Below are positions 46,037 through 54,123 of a stretch of DNA of 64,000 nt, in pieces. Each line of letters opens with the position of its first letter. Within the stretch, counting starts at the first letter, position 1. Origin of the DNA: Nostoc sp. JL33 (GTDB lineage Bacteria; Cyanobacteriota; Cyanobacteriia; Cyanobacteriales; Nostocaceae). A model generated the notes under the pieces. That model was not told the origin of the DNA. It saw only the letters and a list, made by a program, of their open reading frames with translations, and did not search any database. Where the stretch lies: positions 1 to 64,000 of the forward strand of contig NZ_JABXKP010000075.1 of the NCBI RefSeq assembly GCF_017114985.1, read 5' to 3'. Both the position numbers and the translations under genes were made by a program.

Positions 46037-46055
46037 CATGACTAGAAGTCACGCG
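46037..46055. other. Hairpin at the downstream end of the tnpB element
   Basis: gcatgactagaagtcacgc folds into an 8-bp stem with a 3-base loop. In tnpB orientation it lies at the end of the gene, where IS200/IS605 right ends and the guide (omega) RNA scaffold are found. A near-identical hairpin (ctcatgactaaaagtcacgag) lies at 47356-47376 beyond the tnpB start. Confidence 0.5.
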
Positions 46056-47278
46056 ATTCCTGCTTCAACGATCTGAGCCTGAATTGCTCCAGGTCTTACA
46101 AGTTCTCCACAAGCGTTTAGAGCCTCCGGGATACCCACGGCGGCTATTAGTCTTAACCCCTCACTCAAAATATTAAAAGAAGCGTTGATGTCTCTCAAAT
46201 TGTAGTTATTACAATTAGGACAAGACCATTCACGTAACTTTAAATCCTTGACTAGTGGATTCATAGAACCACAACAATTGCAATTCTGAGACGAAGGATA
46301 AAATGTACCAACTTTTTGCACAATTCTATCATGCCACAAAGCTTTATATTCGAGCATGGTGACAAATTTTGACCAACTAGCATCAGCCAGGCTCAATGCT
46401 AGTTTGTGATTTTTCACCATGTTGGCAACGTGCAAATCTTGTCTACGACACGCTCCGCGAACAATACAGATAATGCTGTTTTCTTTGATTAAGCGAGTTG
46501 ACAACTTATGCAAAAAGTCATCTCTCAAATTCGTAATCCGTTCGTAGGTACGAGCTAGCTTGATTTTCGCTTTGACTCGATTACTACTACCTTTTACAGT
46601 GCGGGATAGTTTCTTATGAGATGCGCGTAACTTACGAGTTTGAGTTTTATAATACTTCGGATTATCTACAACTTCACCAACGCTTGTAACAAGATAAGAT
46701 TTAATTCCCAAGTCTAAACCAATATTTTGAGCAACTTGAAAGTGTTTCTCTATCTCTGTTTCACACAGAATACTAGCAACATATTTACCTCTGGAAGTAC
46801 GAGTTACAGTAACATTTACAAGTTTTCCAGTAATTTCCTGAGATTTATGAAACTTCACCCATCCTAGCTTGGGAAGCTTTAAACAATTCTCGATTACTTG
46901 AATGTTATCGTTAGTCAGGTTAGTTTTGTAAGACTGCTTGCACCCATGCTTCTTTTTGAATTTAGGAAAGCCTACGTTTTTTCTACCTTTAATTTTCTTG
47001 AAGTCAGCAAAAAAGTTTTTGTACGCTGTCTCTAAATTCCTAAGTGAGTTTTGTAAGGCAAACTTATCTACCTCTTGGAGCCATTCAACTTCTTTCTTGA
47101 GTAGAGTTAATCGCTGACTACAAGCATTATAGTTTAACGTTTTCTGCTCGGTGAGGTATAACTCTTGCTTTAATGCTAGAAAGCGGTTATACACAAACCT
47201 TGCACAACCAATAGTCTTATTAATTAAGACTTGTTGGCTATGGTTAGGTATAAGTGTAAGTTTAAACGCTTTTTGCAT
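46049..47278 (-). CDS. tnpB: TnpB-type RNA-guided nuclease of the IS200/IS605 group, active site disrupted
   Basis: 409 residues, full length. N-terminal helix-turn-helix ([29 protein letters not shown]); RuvC-I Asp189 in IGLDLGIKS; zinc finger CNCCG plus CPNC; RuvC-III Asp363 in [11 protein letters not shown]. The RuvC-II motif should read ICIEDLHVANM; here it reads [18 protein letters not shown], because a 21-bp interspersed repeat (46441-46461) splits the Glu codon. The catalytic Glu is therefore lost, and cleavage is unlikely unless a neighbouring residue substitutes. There is no TnpA transposase beside it. It may still bind RNA and DNA. Confidence 0.93.
   Translation of the reverse strand: MQKAFKLTLIPNHSQQVLINKTIGCARFVYNRFLALKQELYLTEQKTLNYNACSQRLTLLKKEVEWLQEVDKFALQNSLRNLETAYKNFFADFKKIKGRKNVGFPKFKKKHGCKQSYKTNLTNDNIQVIENCLKLPKLGWVKFHKSQEITGKLVNVTVTRTSRGKYVASILCETEIEKHFQVAQNIGLDLGIKSYLVTSVGEVVDNPKYYKTQTRKLRASHKKLSRTVKGSSNRVKAKIKLARTYERITNLRDDFLHKLSTRLIKENSIICIVRGACRRQDLHVANMVKNHKLALSLADASWSKFVTMLEYKALWHDRIVQKVGTFYPSSQNCNCCGSMNPLVKDLKLREWSCPNCNNYNLRDINASFNILSEGLRLIAAVGIPEALNACGELVRPGAIQAQIVEAGIA
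46441..46461. repeat. 21-bp interspersed repeat inserted in tnpB
   Basis: Minus-strand ttcgcggagcgtgtcgtagac, between ATTG and AAGATTTG. Removing exactly these 21 bp restores ATTGAAGATTTG, i.e. Ile-Glu-Asp-Leu, the conserved RuvC-II motif. The sequence belongs to the palindromic family at 7165-7280 and 63277-63325. Confidence 0.85.
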
Positions 47279-47355
47279 TTCTCTAAGAGATATTTTGCTA
47301 TGATGATTTTACCATAATATCCAAGCATCTAAATATAGAAATTATTTGCGCCTAA

Positions 47356-47457
47356 CTCATGACTAAAAGTCACGAGTGTGCGGCTTGCAGAAATCAATTA
47401 GGAATTATTTTAATGGGGCTAAAAACTCCATTAATGAGTCTTTGATACTCATTAATG
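47356..47457. other. Hairpins upstream of tnpB, probable element end
   Basis: ctcatgactaaaagtcacgag at 47356-47376 repeats the hairpin found at the other end of tnpB. A second, perfect hairpin, attaatgagt-ctttgat-actcattaat (47431-47457), contains gagtctttgatactcatt, echoed by gagtctttaatactcatt at 46011-46029 on the far side of tnpB. The shared motifs probably mark the element ends. Confidence 0.45.
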
Positions 47458-47510
47458 AAGCTCAATGCTCAGTTCACTTGGAACCAAGCATTATAAATGA
47501 AAGCGGAGGG

Positions 47511-47870
47511 TTAGCCACGACCCCAGTCGCGCTCACGCTCATAGCGGCGGTTATTTTCGCGCTCATAGCGGCGATTATTTTCGCGCTCATAGCGGCGGTT
47601 ATTTTCGCGCTCATAGCGGCGGTTATTTTCGCGCTCATAGCGGCGGTTATTGTCACCAATGTTGCGAAGGTCGTTCTCGCGGTCATAATTACCATCTCTG
47701 TGGTAACGACTCCCACGTTCGTGGTTCTCATAATCGTTGCGATGATAGCCGTAGCTATCTAACTGGGCAAGATAAGACACTGGTGCTTTCGCATCAGCTT
47801 TTGGAGAAATAGCCAAAGCTGAAGCAGATGCTATCAAGCCGGCCAGAAAAATAGAGGTAAAGCGGTTCAT
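47511..47870 (-). CDS. Secreted NNRRYERE-repeat protein
   Basis: 119 residues. Signal peptide MNRFTSIFLAGLIASASALAISPKADA, then a Tyr/Asn/Asp/Arg-rich linker and five perfect or near-perfect NNRRYERE repeats, ending ERDWGRG. The mature protein is highly hydrophilic, with alternating Arg and Glu, and is probably disordered or forms a charged helix. No family is recognised. Signal peptide and biased repeats together suggest a cell-envelope or extracellular role. The plus-strand Ala/Val-rich frame over the same DNA is a shadow. Confidence 0.75.
   Translation of the reverse strand: MNRFTSIFLAGLIASASALAISPKADAKAPVSYLAQLDSYGYHRNDYENHERGSRYHRDGNYDRENDLRNIGDNNRRYERENNRRYERENNRRYERENNRRYERENNRRYERERDWGRG
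47538..47652. repeat. 24-bp coding tandem repeats (five copies)
   Basis: Units of agcggcggttattttcgcgctcat (rounded here to one 24-bp period) repeat five times with single-base variants; they encode NNRRYERE on the minus strand. There are no spacers, so this is not a CRISPR array. Confidence 0.9.
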
Positions 47871-48506
47871 GATGTGAGTCGAAAGTTGTTGATAGTAATT
47901 TATGCAAGTCCAATCTGTTTAGGAAGAGCAGATTCCACAAATCTTTGAATCAATCCTATCAGTGCTGAATAACTCGAAAAGTTTTCTTGGGTGCGGTGAT
48001 TGAGAAAAGTTTTGTTGTCTGTGATACTTTTTGACTTTCCACATCCCGTCAATCAATTTTGGATTTTGGATTTTAGATTTTAGATTAAAGAATTGAAAAG
48101 AGCGCTCTCGCCAGGGGCAAGTCATTTAATTTTAGATTTTGCCCAAAGTTGCTCTTGCGGCTGTGGCGCGCCACTTCCTACAATTGGAACCCCCCTTCGG
48201 GTGACGCTACGCACAGTCGCTACCGCTACGCTAACACCAGTCGCCTACGGCGGGAAACCCTTTCGGCAGTTCCTCATGGGGGAGACCCCCTCTGAGCGAC
48301 TGCCTCACTACAGCGCTGGATTCACCGCAACGGAGTGGCTTGACTTGAGCAAACTTTCCAAGACGGATTAAAGAATTATTCTCACGCTTAAAGAAAGCTT
48401 GCTCTGGGACTTTTTTAAATAATGGAACGCAAGAATCTTCTCTTCGAGAGGCTTCGCCCAACAATTCCATTTTCCAAAATTTAAAATCTAAAATTCGGTG
48501 AGTGGT
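47871..48506. other. Repeat-rich intergenic region
   Basis: About 640 bp with a TTTTGGA-type STRR (48057-48085) and a dense cluster of palindromic repeats at about 48160-48320 (gacgctacgcacagtcgc, taccgctacgctaacaccagtcgcc, tacggcgggaaaccctttcggc, gggggagaccccctctgagcgactgcc). The 92- and 79-codon frames over it are composed of these repeats. Confidence 0.6.
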
Positions 48507-50438
48507 TTATTTGAGCAATCTTAGACCACTGAGGGTAACTAACACTGTGGAACCTTCATGTCCAATAACGCCAATAGGTAGGTTAATATTTCCCAGAAAG
48601 TTGCCCACTAAAAGCAACATAATGAAACCCAACGCTACGACTATATTCTGTTTGACTATGGCTTGCGATCGCCTACCCAAATGCATCGCCACGGCAATTT
48701 TTTCTAACCTGTCTGCCATCAGTACTATATCTGCGGTTTCCAATGCCACATCACTACCAGATATTCCCATCGCTATACCTACAGATGCTTGCGCTAAGGC
48801 TGGTGCATCATTGATCCCATCGCCTACCATTGCCACAGTTTGATATTGTTGCTGTAGACGGCGGATCACATCCAGCTTATCTTCTGGTAGAAGTTGAGCA
48901 TACACCCGATCAATTCCGACTGCTTTGGCGACACTGTGAGCAGTTTCCTCGTTATCCCCAGTTAACATGACAATTTGCTCAATTCCCAGTTTCTTTAACC
49001 GGGTAATAGTTGCGGCTGCTTGCGCTCTTACTTCATCTGCGATCGCAATTACACCCATCACCTCGCCTCCTCTGTTTGCTAGCGGGATGGGGTTCTTCGC
49101 TACCCAAACCACAGTTTTACCTTGTTGCTCCAAAGATTGAGCCATTTGTCGCAATTCTTCAGGTAAATTTGTGACATGCTGTTGCACAAAAACGGCATTC
49201 CCCACAATTACCTGTTGTTCTTGGGCAATCCCGACAATTCCCTGTCCAGGTATAGCTTGCACTTGGATTGCACCAACCCAATCCAAATCACCAGCCGCCT
49301 GCACAATTGCCTTACCAATGGGATGTTCGGAAGATGATTCCACACTAGAAGCAGCTTTTAATACATCTTTTTGAGTGTATTCACTAGCTGGAAATACCTG
49401 GAATACCTGTACCTGTCCTGTTGTTAGAGTACCAGTTTTATCAAATGCGATCGCTCGGACTTTACCAATCTTCTCCAACTGCGCCCCATTCTTAAACAAA
49501 ATCCCCTGTCTTGCACCATTGGCGATTCCTGACAGCAGCGTGGGCATAATTGCCGCCATCAACGCACAGGGAGAAGCCACCACTAGGAAGGTAAGGGCGC
49601 GATAAATCGTCGTTTCCCAATCCCAACCCCAAAGAAATGGCGGTAAAGTTGCCAGTAATATTCCAGCTACTACAATGACTTTGGCATATCCTTTTTCAAA
49701 GCGATCGATAAACTCTTGCGAAGGAGGTGCTTCTGTTTGCGCCTGTTCTACCAAGCGAATCACACGCACAATTAAACTGCTTTGGGCTGGTTTGTGTACC
49801 TTAATTTGCAATGCACCATAGCCGTTAAGTGTGCCGGCAAATACTTCTGCACCGATTGTTTTCTCTACAGGTAAAGACTCGCCTGTAATCGCAGCTTGAT
49901 TCAGGGTGCTGTAACCAGATAAAATTATCCCATCAGTAGGAATTAGCTCTCCGGGTTTGACGACAATCTCATCACCCACTTTTAACTGACTGATGGAAAC
50001 TTCCTCTTCTCTTCCCTGATGCCAAACCCTTGCTCTATCGGGTGTCAAACTCATCAAACTGCGGATACTCCGTTCAGTTCGCGCCATTGCATAGCCTTCT
50101 AATGCCCCACTGATGGCAAAGATCAGAATCAAAATTGCCCCATCAATAATTAGATGATATTCTCCTCGCCATAAGCCGAGACTAGCAGCACCAATCGCCG
50201 CCACAATCATCAGCAAATCTACATCGAGTTCTTTTTCTTTGAAGAGAGTAGTCAATCCCTCCCGCGCACTTTCGTAACCACCAATTACATAAGCAGCAGG
50301 TAGCAGCAGGAATGCCAATCCCAAAGCGCCAAGATGTAAGGCGAACCATCCGAGAAATAGCAGTAAGCCACACAAAAGGGCTGCTACACTATCTGCGTGT
50401 TCTCTGGTGAATTGGGTGAAACGTTGGGGGTAGAGCAT
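48507..50438 (-). CDS. coaT: Cobalt-exporting P1B-4-type ATPase CoaT
   Basis: 643 residues, inner membrane. There is no N-terminal HMA domain. P-type motifs: TGESLPVEK, phosphorylated Asp333 in DKTGTLTTG, TGDNEETA, GDGINDAPALA. The metal-site motif in the sixth helix is SPC (ASPCALMAAI), and HEGST follows in the eighth helix; SPC plus HEG(G/S)xT defines the P1B-4 class that exports Co2+ (and related metals). The upstream MerR-type operator and the coaR gene 2.2 kb away support cobalt. The gene is monocistronic. Confidence 0.9.
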   Translation of the reverse strand: MLYPQRFTQFTREHADSVAALLCGLLLFLGWFALHLGALGLAFLLLPAAYVIGGYESAREGLTTLFKEKELDVDLLMIVAAIGAASLGLWRGEYHLIIDGAILILIFAISGALEGYAMARTERSIRSLMSLTPDRARVWHQGREEEVSISQLKVGDEIVVKPGELIPTDGIILSGYSTLNQAAITGESLPVEKTIGAEVFAGTLNGYGALQIKVHKPAQSSLIVRVIRLVEQAQTEAPPSQEFIDRFEKGYAKVIVVAGILLATLPPFLWGWDWETTIYRALTFLVVASPCALMAAIMPTLLSGIANGARQGILFKNGAQLEKIGKVRAIAFDKTGTLTTGQVQVFQVFPASEYTQKDVLKAASSVESSSEHPIGKAIVQAAGDLDWVGAIQVQAIPGQGIVGIAQEQQVIVGNAVFVQQHVTNLPEELRQMAQSLEQQGKTVVWVAKNPIPLANRGGEVMGVIAIADEVRAQAAATITRLKKLGIEQIVMLTGDNEETAHSVAKAVGIDRVYAQLLPEDKLDVIRRLQQQYQTVAMVGDGINDAPALAQASVGIAMGISGSDVALETADIVLMADRLEKIAVAMHLGRRSQAIVKQNIVVALGFIMLLLVGNFLGNINLPIGVIGHEGSTVLVTLSGLRLLK

Positions 50439-50463
50439 CAGAGGTGAATTAACAGGGACTCTC

Positions 50464-50509
50464 TCAGGCTAAACCTTGACATTGATGTTAATGTCAAGGT
50501 TTAGCCTGA
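50464..50509 (-). promoter_or_regulatory. MerR-type operator/promoter of coaT
   Basis: tcaggctaaaccttgacatt at 50464-50483 is the exact inverse of aatgtcaaggtttagcctga at 50490-50509, with a six-base centre. On the minus strand a -35 TTGACA is followed after 20 bp by TAGCCT. An over-long spacer with a dyad between the boxes is the hallmark of MerR-family control: CoaR would underwind the spacer when cobalt binds. The coaT ATG is 26 bp downstream of the operator. Confidence 0.8.
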
Positions 50510-50636
50510 AAAATGCTCTGACACCAATCGCCTCTGGCACGCTCCACGATCGCAAAAAATGCTAAATCTTGTTGATACCAGTGTTAAAGTTCAAGATATA
50601 AATAACTAATAAATATCTGTAATAGTCGGAGTTATC

Positions 50637-51548
50637 TTGCTCTTAGAGACTAAAAACCAGCCAAATTTAATTCTTTATGTAACCAAGATTGATGACAATC
50701 CCCATCATTTTAATAAGTTATTCAAACTTAGAAATGAAATTGAGCAGTTACCCCAAGATTGCTTAAATATCAAGGTAGATTTTCATTACTGCGAATTCTT
50801 GGGACACTACGGCGTTGCTTTTTTGGGGGGACTATTCCGTCTTGTCGAAGCTCGTGGCGGCTCTCTCGCTTTCGATTGGAATACACTTCCAGACAAAATT
50901 CGAATGAACTTAGCTCAGAATGGCTTCTTGTATAATTTCGGTTTTAACACGAAACCGTGGGATGGCAACTCAATACCTTACCGGAATGATCTTCAGCAGG
51001 ATATGAGTGCTATTGCAGACTATCTAAAATATAATTGGCTGGGCAAAGGTTGGGTCAACATCAGTCCAAGACTACAAGATGCAATTACAGGGCGAGTCTT
51101 AGAGATATATTTCAATGCATTTGATCATAGTCAATCTGCTGTGGGGGTGTTCAGCTGCGGTCAGCACTACCCCAAGCTTGGTTTTCTTCATTTAACAGTC
51201 ATCGACTTTGGTATTGGTATCCCTAGTAGTGTTCGCTCTCTACCTCAGAACTCAGACAAGACTGCTAATGAGGCTCTACAGTGGGCGTTCGAGCCTGGAA
51301 ATAGCACTAAGCAAGACAGTATCTCCCGTGGGGCAGGCTTAAATTTATTGCAGGAGTTCATCGTAAAAAATCATGGAAACCTTACAATCTTTAGTAATGA
51401 CGGATATGTCAATATAGGCGATAATATTATATATGAGAACAAATGTACTAATTTTAGAGGAACCCTGATTAATATTGCAATTCGGTGTGATGAATCTTGC
51501 TACTGCCTAGCAACTGAAGCTCATCAACTTAAGAAGCGGTTATTTTAA
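50637..51548 (+). CDS. GHKL-ATPase protein with N-terminal STAS-like domain (cassette gene 1)
   Basis: 303 residues, TTG start with cggag eight bases before it. Residues about 1-90 resemble a STAS-type domain (LNIKVDFHYCEFLGHYGVAFLGGLFRLVEARGG). A GHKL/histidine-kinase-like ATPase follows: N-box with Glu156 and Asn160 (EIYFNAFDHS), G1 box DFGIGIP with Asp190, G2-like SRGAGLNLLQEFI. There is no His phospho-acceptor domain, so it resembles anti-sigma-type or MORC-like ATPases more than sensor kinases. The next gene starts 15 bp after its stop. Its role is inferred to be ATP-driven switching of a partner protein. Confidence 0.8.
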   Translation: MLLETKNQPNLILYVTKIDDNPHHFNKLFKLRNEIEQLPQDCLNIKVDFHYCEFLGHYGVAFLGGLFRLVEARGGSLAFDWNTLPDKIRMNLAQNGFLYNFGFNTKPWDGNSIPYRNDLQQDMSAIADYLKYNWLGKGWVNISPRLQDAITGRVLEIYFNAFDHSQSAVGVFSCGQHYPKLGFLHLTVIDFGIGIPSSVRSLPQNSDKTANEALQWAFEPGNSTKQDSISRGAGLNLLQEFIVKNHGNLTIFSNDGYVNIGDNIIYENKCTNFRGTLINIAIRCDESCYCLATEAHQLKKRLF

Positions 51549-51563
51549 AGAGGGAGATAGGGA

Positions 51564-51911
51564 ATGGCATACAAAATTTTTGATGTTGTCGGTAAATACG
51601 CCATCAGCGCTGAGAGTGGACAGAAGGTATATGACCAGATTCATCCAGTTCTGCTTTCTGGCAACCCTGTAGAATTGGATTTTACAGGAGTTCAGGTCTT
51701 TGCATCTCCCTTTTTCAACTTTGCGATCGGTCATCTCTTAAAGGATATTCCAGCAGATAACCTTAATCAGCTGGTTGAGTTCAGCGCTATAAGTTCTGAA
51801 GGGTGGAATGTTCTTGAGCGTGTGATTGCCAATGCGAAGCATTACTATTCCGATGAGCAATTTCGTAATGCGGTTGATGCAGCGATCGCACAGCAGGCTG
51901 CAACTTTTTAA
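51564..51911 (+). CDS. STAS-like DUF4325-type protein (cassette gene 2)
   Basis: 115 residues with a strong ribosome site (gggagatag). The core VELDFTGVQVFASPFFNFAIGHLL has the beta-strand/aromatic-loop pattern of STAS-like DUF4325 proteins (conserved DF-x-G-V and SPFFN). Such small STAS domains are partners of GHKL ATPases in partner-switching circuits. The ATPase lies immediately upstream; the PIN gene begins 4 bp downstream. A direct comparison with the family profile was not possible. Confidence 0.7.
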   Translation: MAYKIFDVVGKYAISAESGQKVYDQIHPVLLSGNPVELDFTGVQVFASPFFNFAIGHLLKDIPADNLNQLVEFSAISSEGWNVLERVIANAKHYYSDEQFRNAVDAAIAQQAATF

Positions 51912-51914
51912 AGC

Positions 51915-52538
51915 ATGGCGGTCAACCTTAGCATTCAAGCTGATATCATCGACATCAAAACTGATAATCCTCAGCAGGGTGATATTTTCCTTGTAGATAC
52001 CAACGTCTGGTTTTGGCAGACTTATACAAATGCTGGTTTTGGTACTAAAACCTCCAAATTCAGCAATTATCTCAAATATATTAATCAAGCTCTTTTAAAT
52101 GGAGCCACGCTGACCTACTCTGGGCTAATTTTAGCTGAACTGGCTCATATCATTGAAAAAACTGAATATGAGATTTATAAAAAATTGCATGGGTTTTTGC
52201 CACTTAAAGAATACCGTCATAATTATCCAAATGAACGGATGAATGTTGTTGCCGAAGTTCACTCAGCTTGGAGTCAGGTTAAGGCGCTTGCTGTTCCTGT
52301 TGATCTGACAGTAGATGACGCAACAACCGATGCAGCACTAAACAGATTACAAACTCAAGCTGTTGATGGCTATGACTTACTACTTCTCGAAGCTATTAGC
52401 AGAGCAGGAGCAGGAAAAATTAAAATTATTACACATGACATGGATTATGCTGTTGTTCCAGATATTCAGGTATTTACGAGCAACAACAACGTTATCCAAC
52501 AAGCTAATAGACAGAAAAAATTATTGGTTAGCAGATAG
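51915..52538 (+). CDS. PIN-domain ribonuclease-like protein (cassette gene 3)
   Basis: 207 residues, starting 4 bp after cassette gene 2. PIN-domain acidic residues are in order: Asp28 in FLVDTNVWF, Glu75 in LAELAHIIE, Asp151/Asp154 in DGYDLLLLEA, Asp175/Asp177 in THDMDYAVV. PIN proteins are Mg-dependent RNases and frequent toxin effectors. The 18-residue N-terminal extension and about 40-residue insert (KKLHGFLPLKEYRHNYPNERM) differ from short VapC toxins. As the last gene of a tight three-gene unit it is the likely effector. Confidence 0.8.
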   Translation: MAVNLSIQADIIDIKTDNPQQGDIFLVDTNVWFWQTYTNAGFGTKTSKFSNYLKYINQALLNGATLTYSGLILAELAHIIEKTEYEIYKKLHGFLPLKEYRHNYPNERMNVVAEVHSAWSQVKALAVPVDLTVDDATTDAALNRLQTQAVDGYDLLLLEAISRAGAGKIKIITHDMDYAVVPDIQVFTSNNNVIQQANRQKKLLVSR

Positions 52539-52559
52539 TTTAACTAAGCTAGGTTAAAA

Positions 52560-52600
52560 GCGTAGACACGCAGTGGCTTGTCGTCAGACATCGCCTTTTA
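52560..52600. repeat. Palindromic interspersed repeat after the cassette
   Basis: gcgtagacacgcagtggcttgtcgtcagacatcgc contains two arms of the gcgatgtct/agacatcgc family. A relative (cgcctctggcacgctccacgatcgc) lies at about 50528-50553 on the other side of the three-gene cassette. Confidence 0.5.
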
Positions 52601-52645
52601 TAAACGCCCCCTCGATAATAATTAACCTTTATTAAGACGTAATTC

Positions 52646-53773
52646 GTGGAAATCAAAAGTAGCGAGTTGACAATTAAGCAGTTAACGCACTTGGTAGGTG
52701 GCGGTTTAACTCCGCGGATGGTGCGCCATTACCATCAATTAGGACTGCTACCGCAACCAGTGCGATCGCGTAGCAATTACCGTCTCTATACCAAAAAAGA
52801 TGTCCTCCGCTTGCAACGGATTGTAGCGCTCAAGCAGCAAGGGTTTCAGCTAAACCATATCCGCAATATTTTGGAAGTGGAACCAGAAGCCGACACAACT
52901 ATTAACCTGATGGGACAACTCCAGCAGCAATATCGCGCGGTGATGCAACAAATTTCCCAATTGCGGCAAACTGCATCAGCATTAGAAGGATTATTGGGGC
53001 GCGATCGCCATTGTCAAATTATCCAGGCGGAAGTTTTGGCACAACTCAAGTTACTCGATGTCGAAACTCAAGCCGGATTGGGGGGATTGGAAAATCTCTG
53101 GAGTGGCTTGGATGCCGAAATTCATACCCACTCGGAAGCTTTTACAGAATCGCTACAACGCTTACTACCTGATTTGTCTAACCGTTCGGAAATTGAACAA
53201 CACTTAATATCTCAGCTGGTTTTGGCTTCTGGCGATGTCAGTTTGGTGTCCTTTATTAAATTGAGTCCAGATGCGATCAAAGCTAGTCGAGAAGCCCTAT
53301 CTTCAAGCTGTCAAATTGTTGTCGATACCCAAACGGTTGCTGCTGCTTTGGATCAAACCCGATTACTTCACTTGGGATGCCACATCGAAACCTTGATTGA
53401 TAATCCTCATATTACCACCGCTACAGAAGCAGAACTTGCCTTTTGGCAACATCGAGAATGGCGAGAAAAATTGCAGCAAGTAAGTCAGGGTTGTGTGCTA
53501 GTAGTTGGTTATGCTCCCTCAGTACTTCTGGAAGTTTGTGAGGCGATATCTAACCAGAAAATTCAGCCTGCACTGGTAATTGGAATGCCCATTGGCTTTA
53601 GCCATGCTCCCGCAGCCAAGCGACAACTGATGCAACAAGGGATACCTTTTATTACAGTTGAAGGGACTTTGGGAGGTGGCGCTTTAGCTGCAACTGCCCT
53701 AAATGCCTTGGTGGAGTCACTGATTGATAAGCCAGATTGTCATTGTTATCTCAAAGATGTAGAACCCTTTTAG
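52646..53773 (+). CDS. coaR: CoaR, MerR-type cobalt sensor with precorrin-isomerase-like domain
   Basis: 375 residues, GTG start. N-terminal MerR helix-turn-helix (LTPRMVRHYHQLGLLPQPVRSRSNYRLYTKKDVLRL) and a coiled coil, then a C-terminal region like precorrin-8X methylmutase (CbiC/CobH): VLVVGYAPSVLLEVCEAI, PALVIGMPIGFSHAPAAKRQL, ALNALVESL. The extreme C-terminus has Cys365-His366-Cys367, the motif required for cobalt sensing in Synechocystis CoaR. It activates coaT through the operator at 50464-50509. In Synechocystis the two genes are adjacent and divergent; here three genes intervene. Confidence 0.92.
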   Translation: MEIKSSELTIKQLTHLVGGGLTPRMVRHYHQLGLLPQPVRSRSNYRLYTKKDVLRLQRIVALKQQGFQLNHIRNILEVEPEADTTINLMGQLQQQYRAVMQQISQLRQTASALEGLLGRDRHCQIIQAEVLAQLKLLDVETQAGLGGLENLWSGLDAEIHTHSEAFTESLQRLLPDLSNRSEIEQHLISQLVLASGDVSLVSFIKLSPDAIKASREALSSSCQIVVDTQTVAAALDQTRLLHLGCHIETLIDNPHITTATEAELAFWQHREWREKLQQVSQGCVLVVGYAPSVLLEVCEAISNQKIQPALVIGMPIGFSHAPAAKRQLMQQGIPFITVEGTLGGGALAATALNALVESLIDKPDCHCYLKDVEPF

Positions 53774-54123
53774 AGACGTAGTAGTGCTACGTTTCTGAAA
53801 ATAATATTGTTAAATAATATTGAATTTGGTACACTTTACCAGTTTTAGTAATTCAATAATTCATAATTATGGCCATAAGGAACTAATTTGGTATAAATTA
53901 CAACATAACTCCTAAAAATTTCTCGGAAGCAGACTTTGGCAATTTCGAGTATAAATTATCATACTATCCGCTCAATAATAAGTATAAATAAATACTAGTG
54001 TACTGAAAGAATTAGAAGTAAAGATAACTCAGATGTATAATTAGCGCGTCTCCTCCATAATTTCTAAAAAGATTGCGATTTAGGATTGGCAGGCTTTCTA
54101 TTTTTTACTTTAATAAAGGGCAT
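53774..54123. other. Intergenic region before the PstS/DUF4912 gene
   Basis: About 350 bp. A short stem just after coaR (agacgtag/ctacgttt, 53774-53794) may terminate it. The rest is AT-rich; the plus-strand frame starting with TTG at 54073 joins the next gene, but the ATG at 54124 is preferred. Confidence 0.45.

Noticed and set aside
47538..47652. 24-bp repeats resembling a CRISPR array
   Set aside because: Direct tandem copies without spacers, in frame in a gene with a signal peptide.
47376..47762. 128-codon plus-strand Ala/Val/Ile-rich frame looking like a membrane protein
   Set aside because: It is the antisense of the NNRRYERE repeats, whose strand has a proper signal peptide and start.
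48093..48470. Overlapping 92- and 79-codon frames on opposite strands
   Set aside because: Made almost entirely of palindromic interspersed repeats.
50464..50509. Long dyad considered as a transcription terminator
   Set aside because: It lies just upstream of the coaT start with -35/-10 spacing typical of MerR-type promoters and has no T-run.
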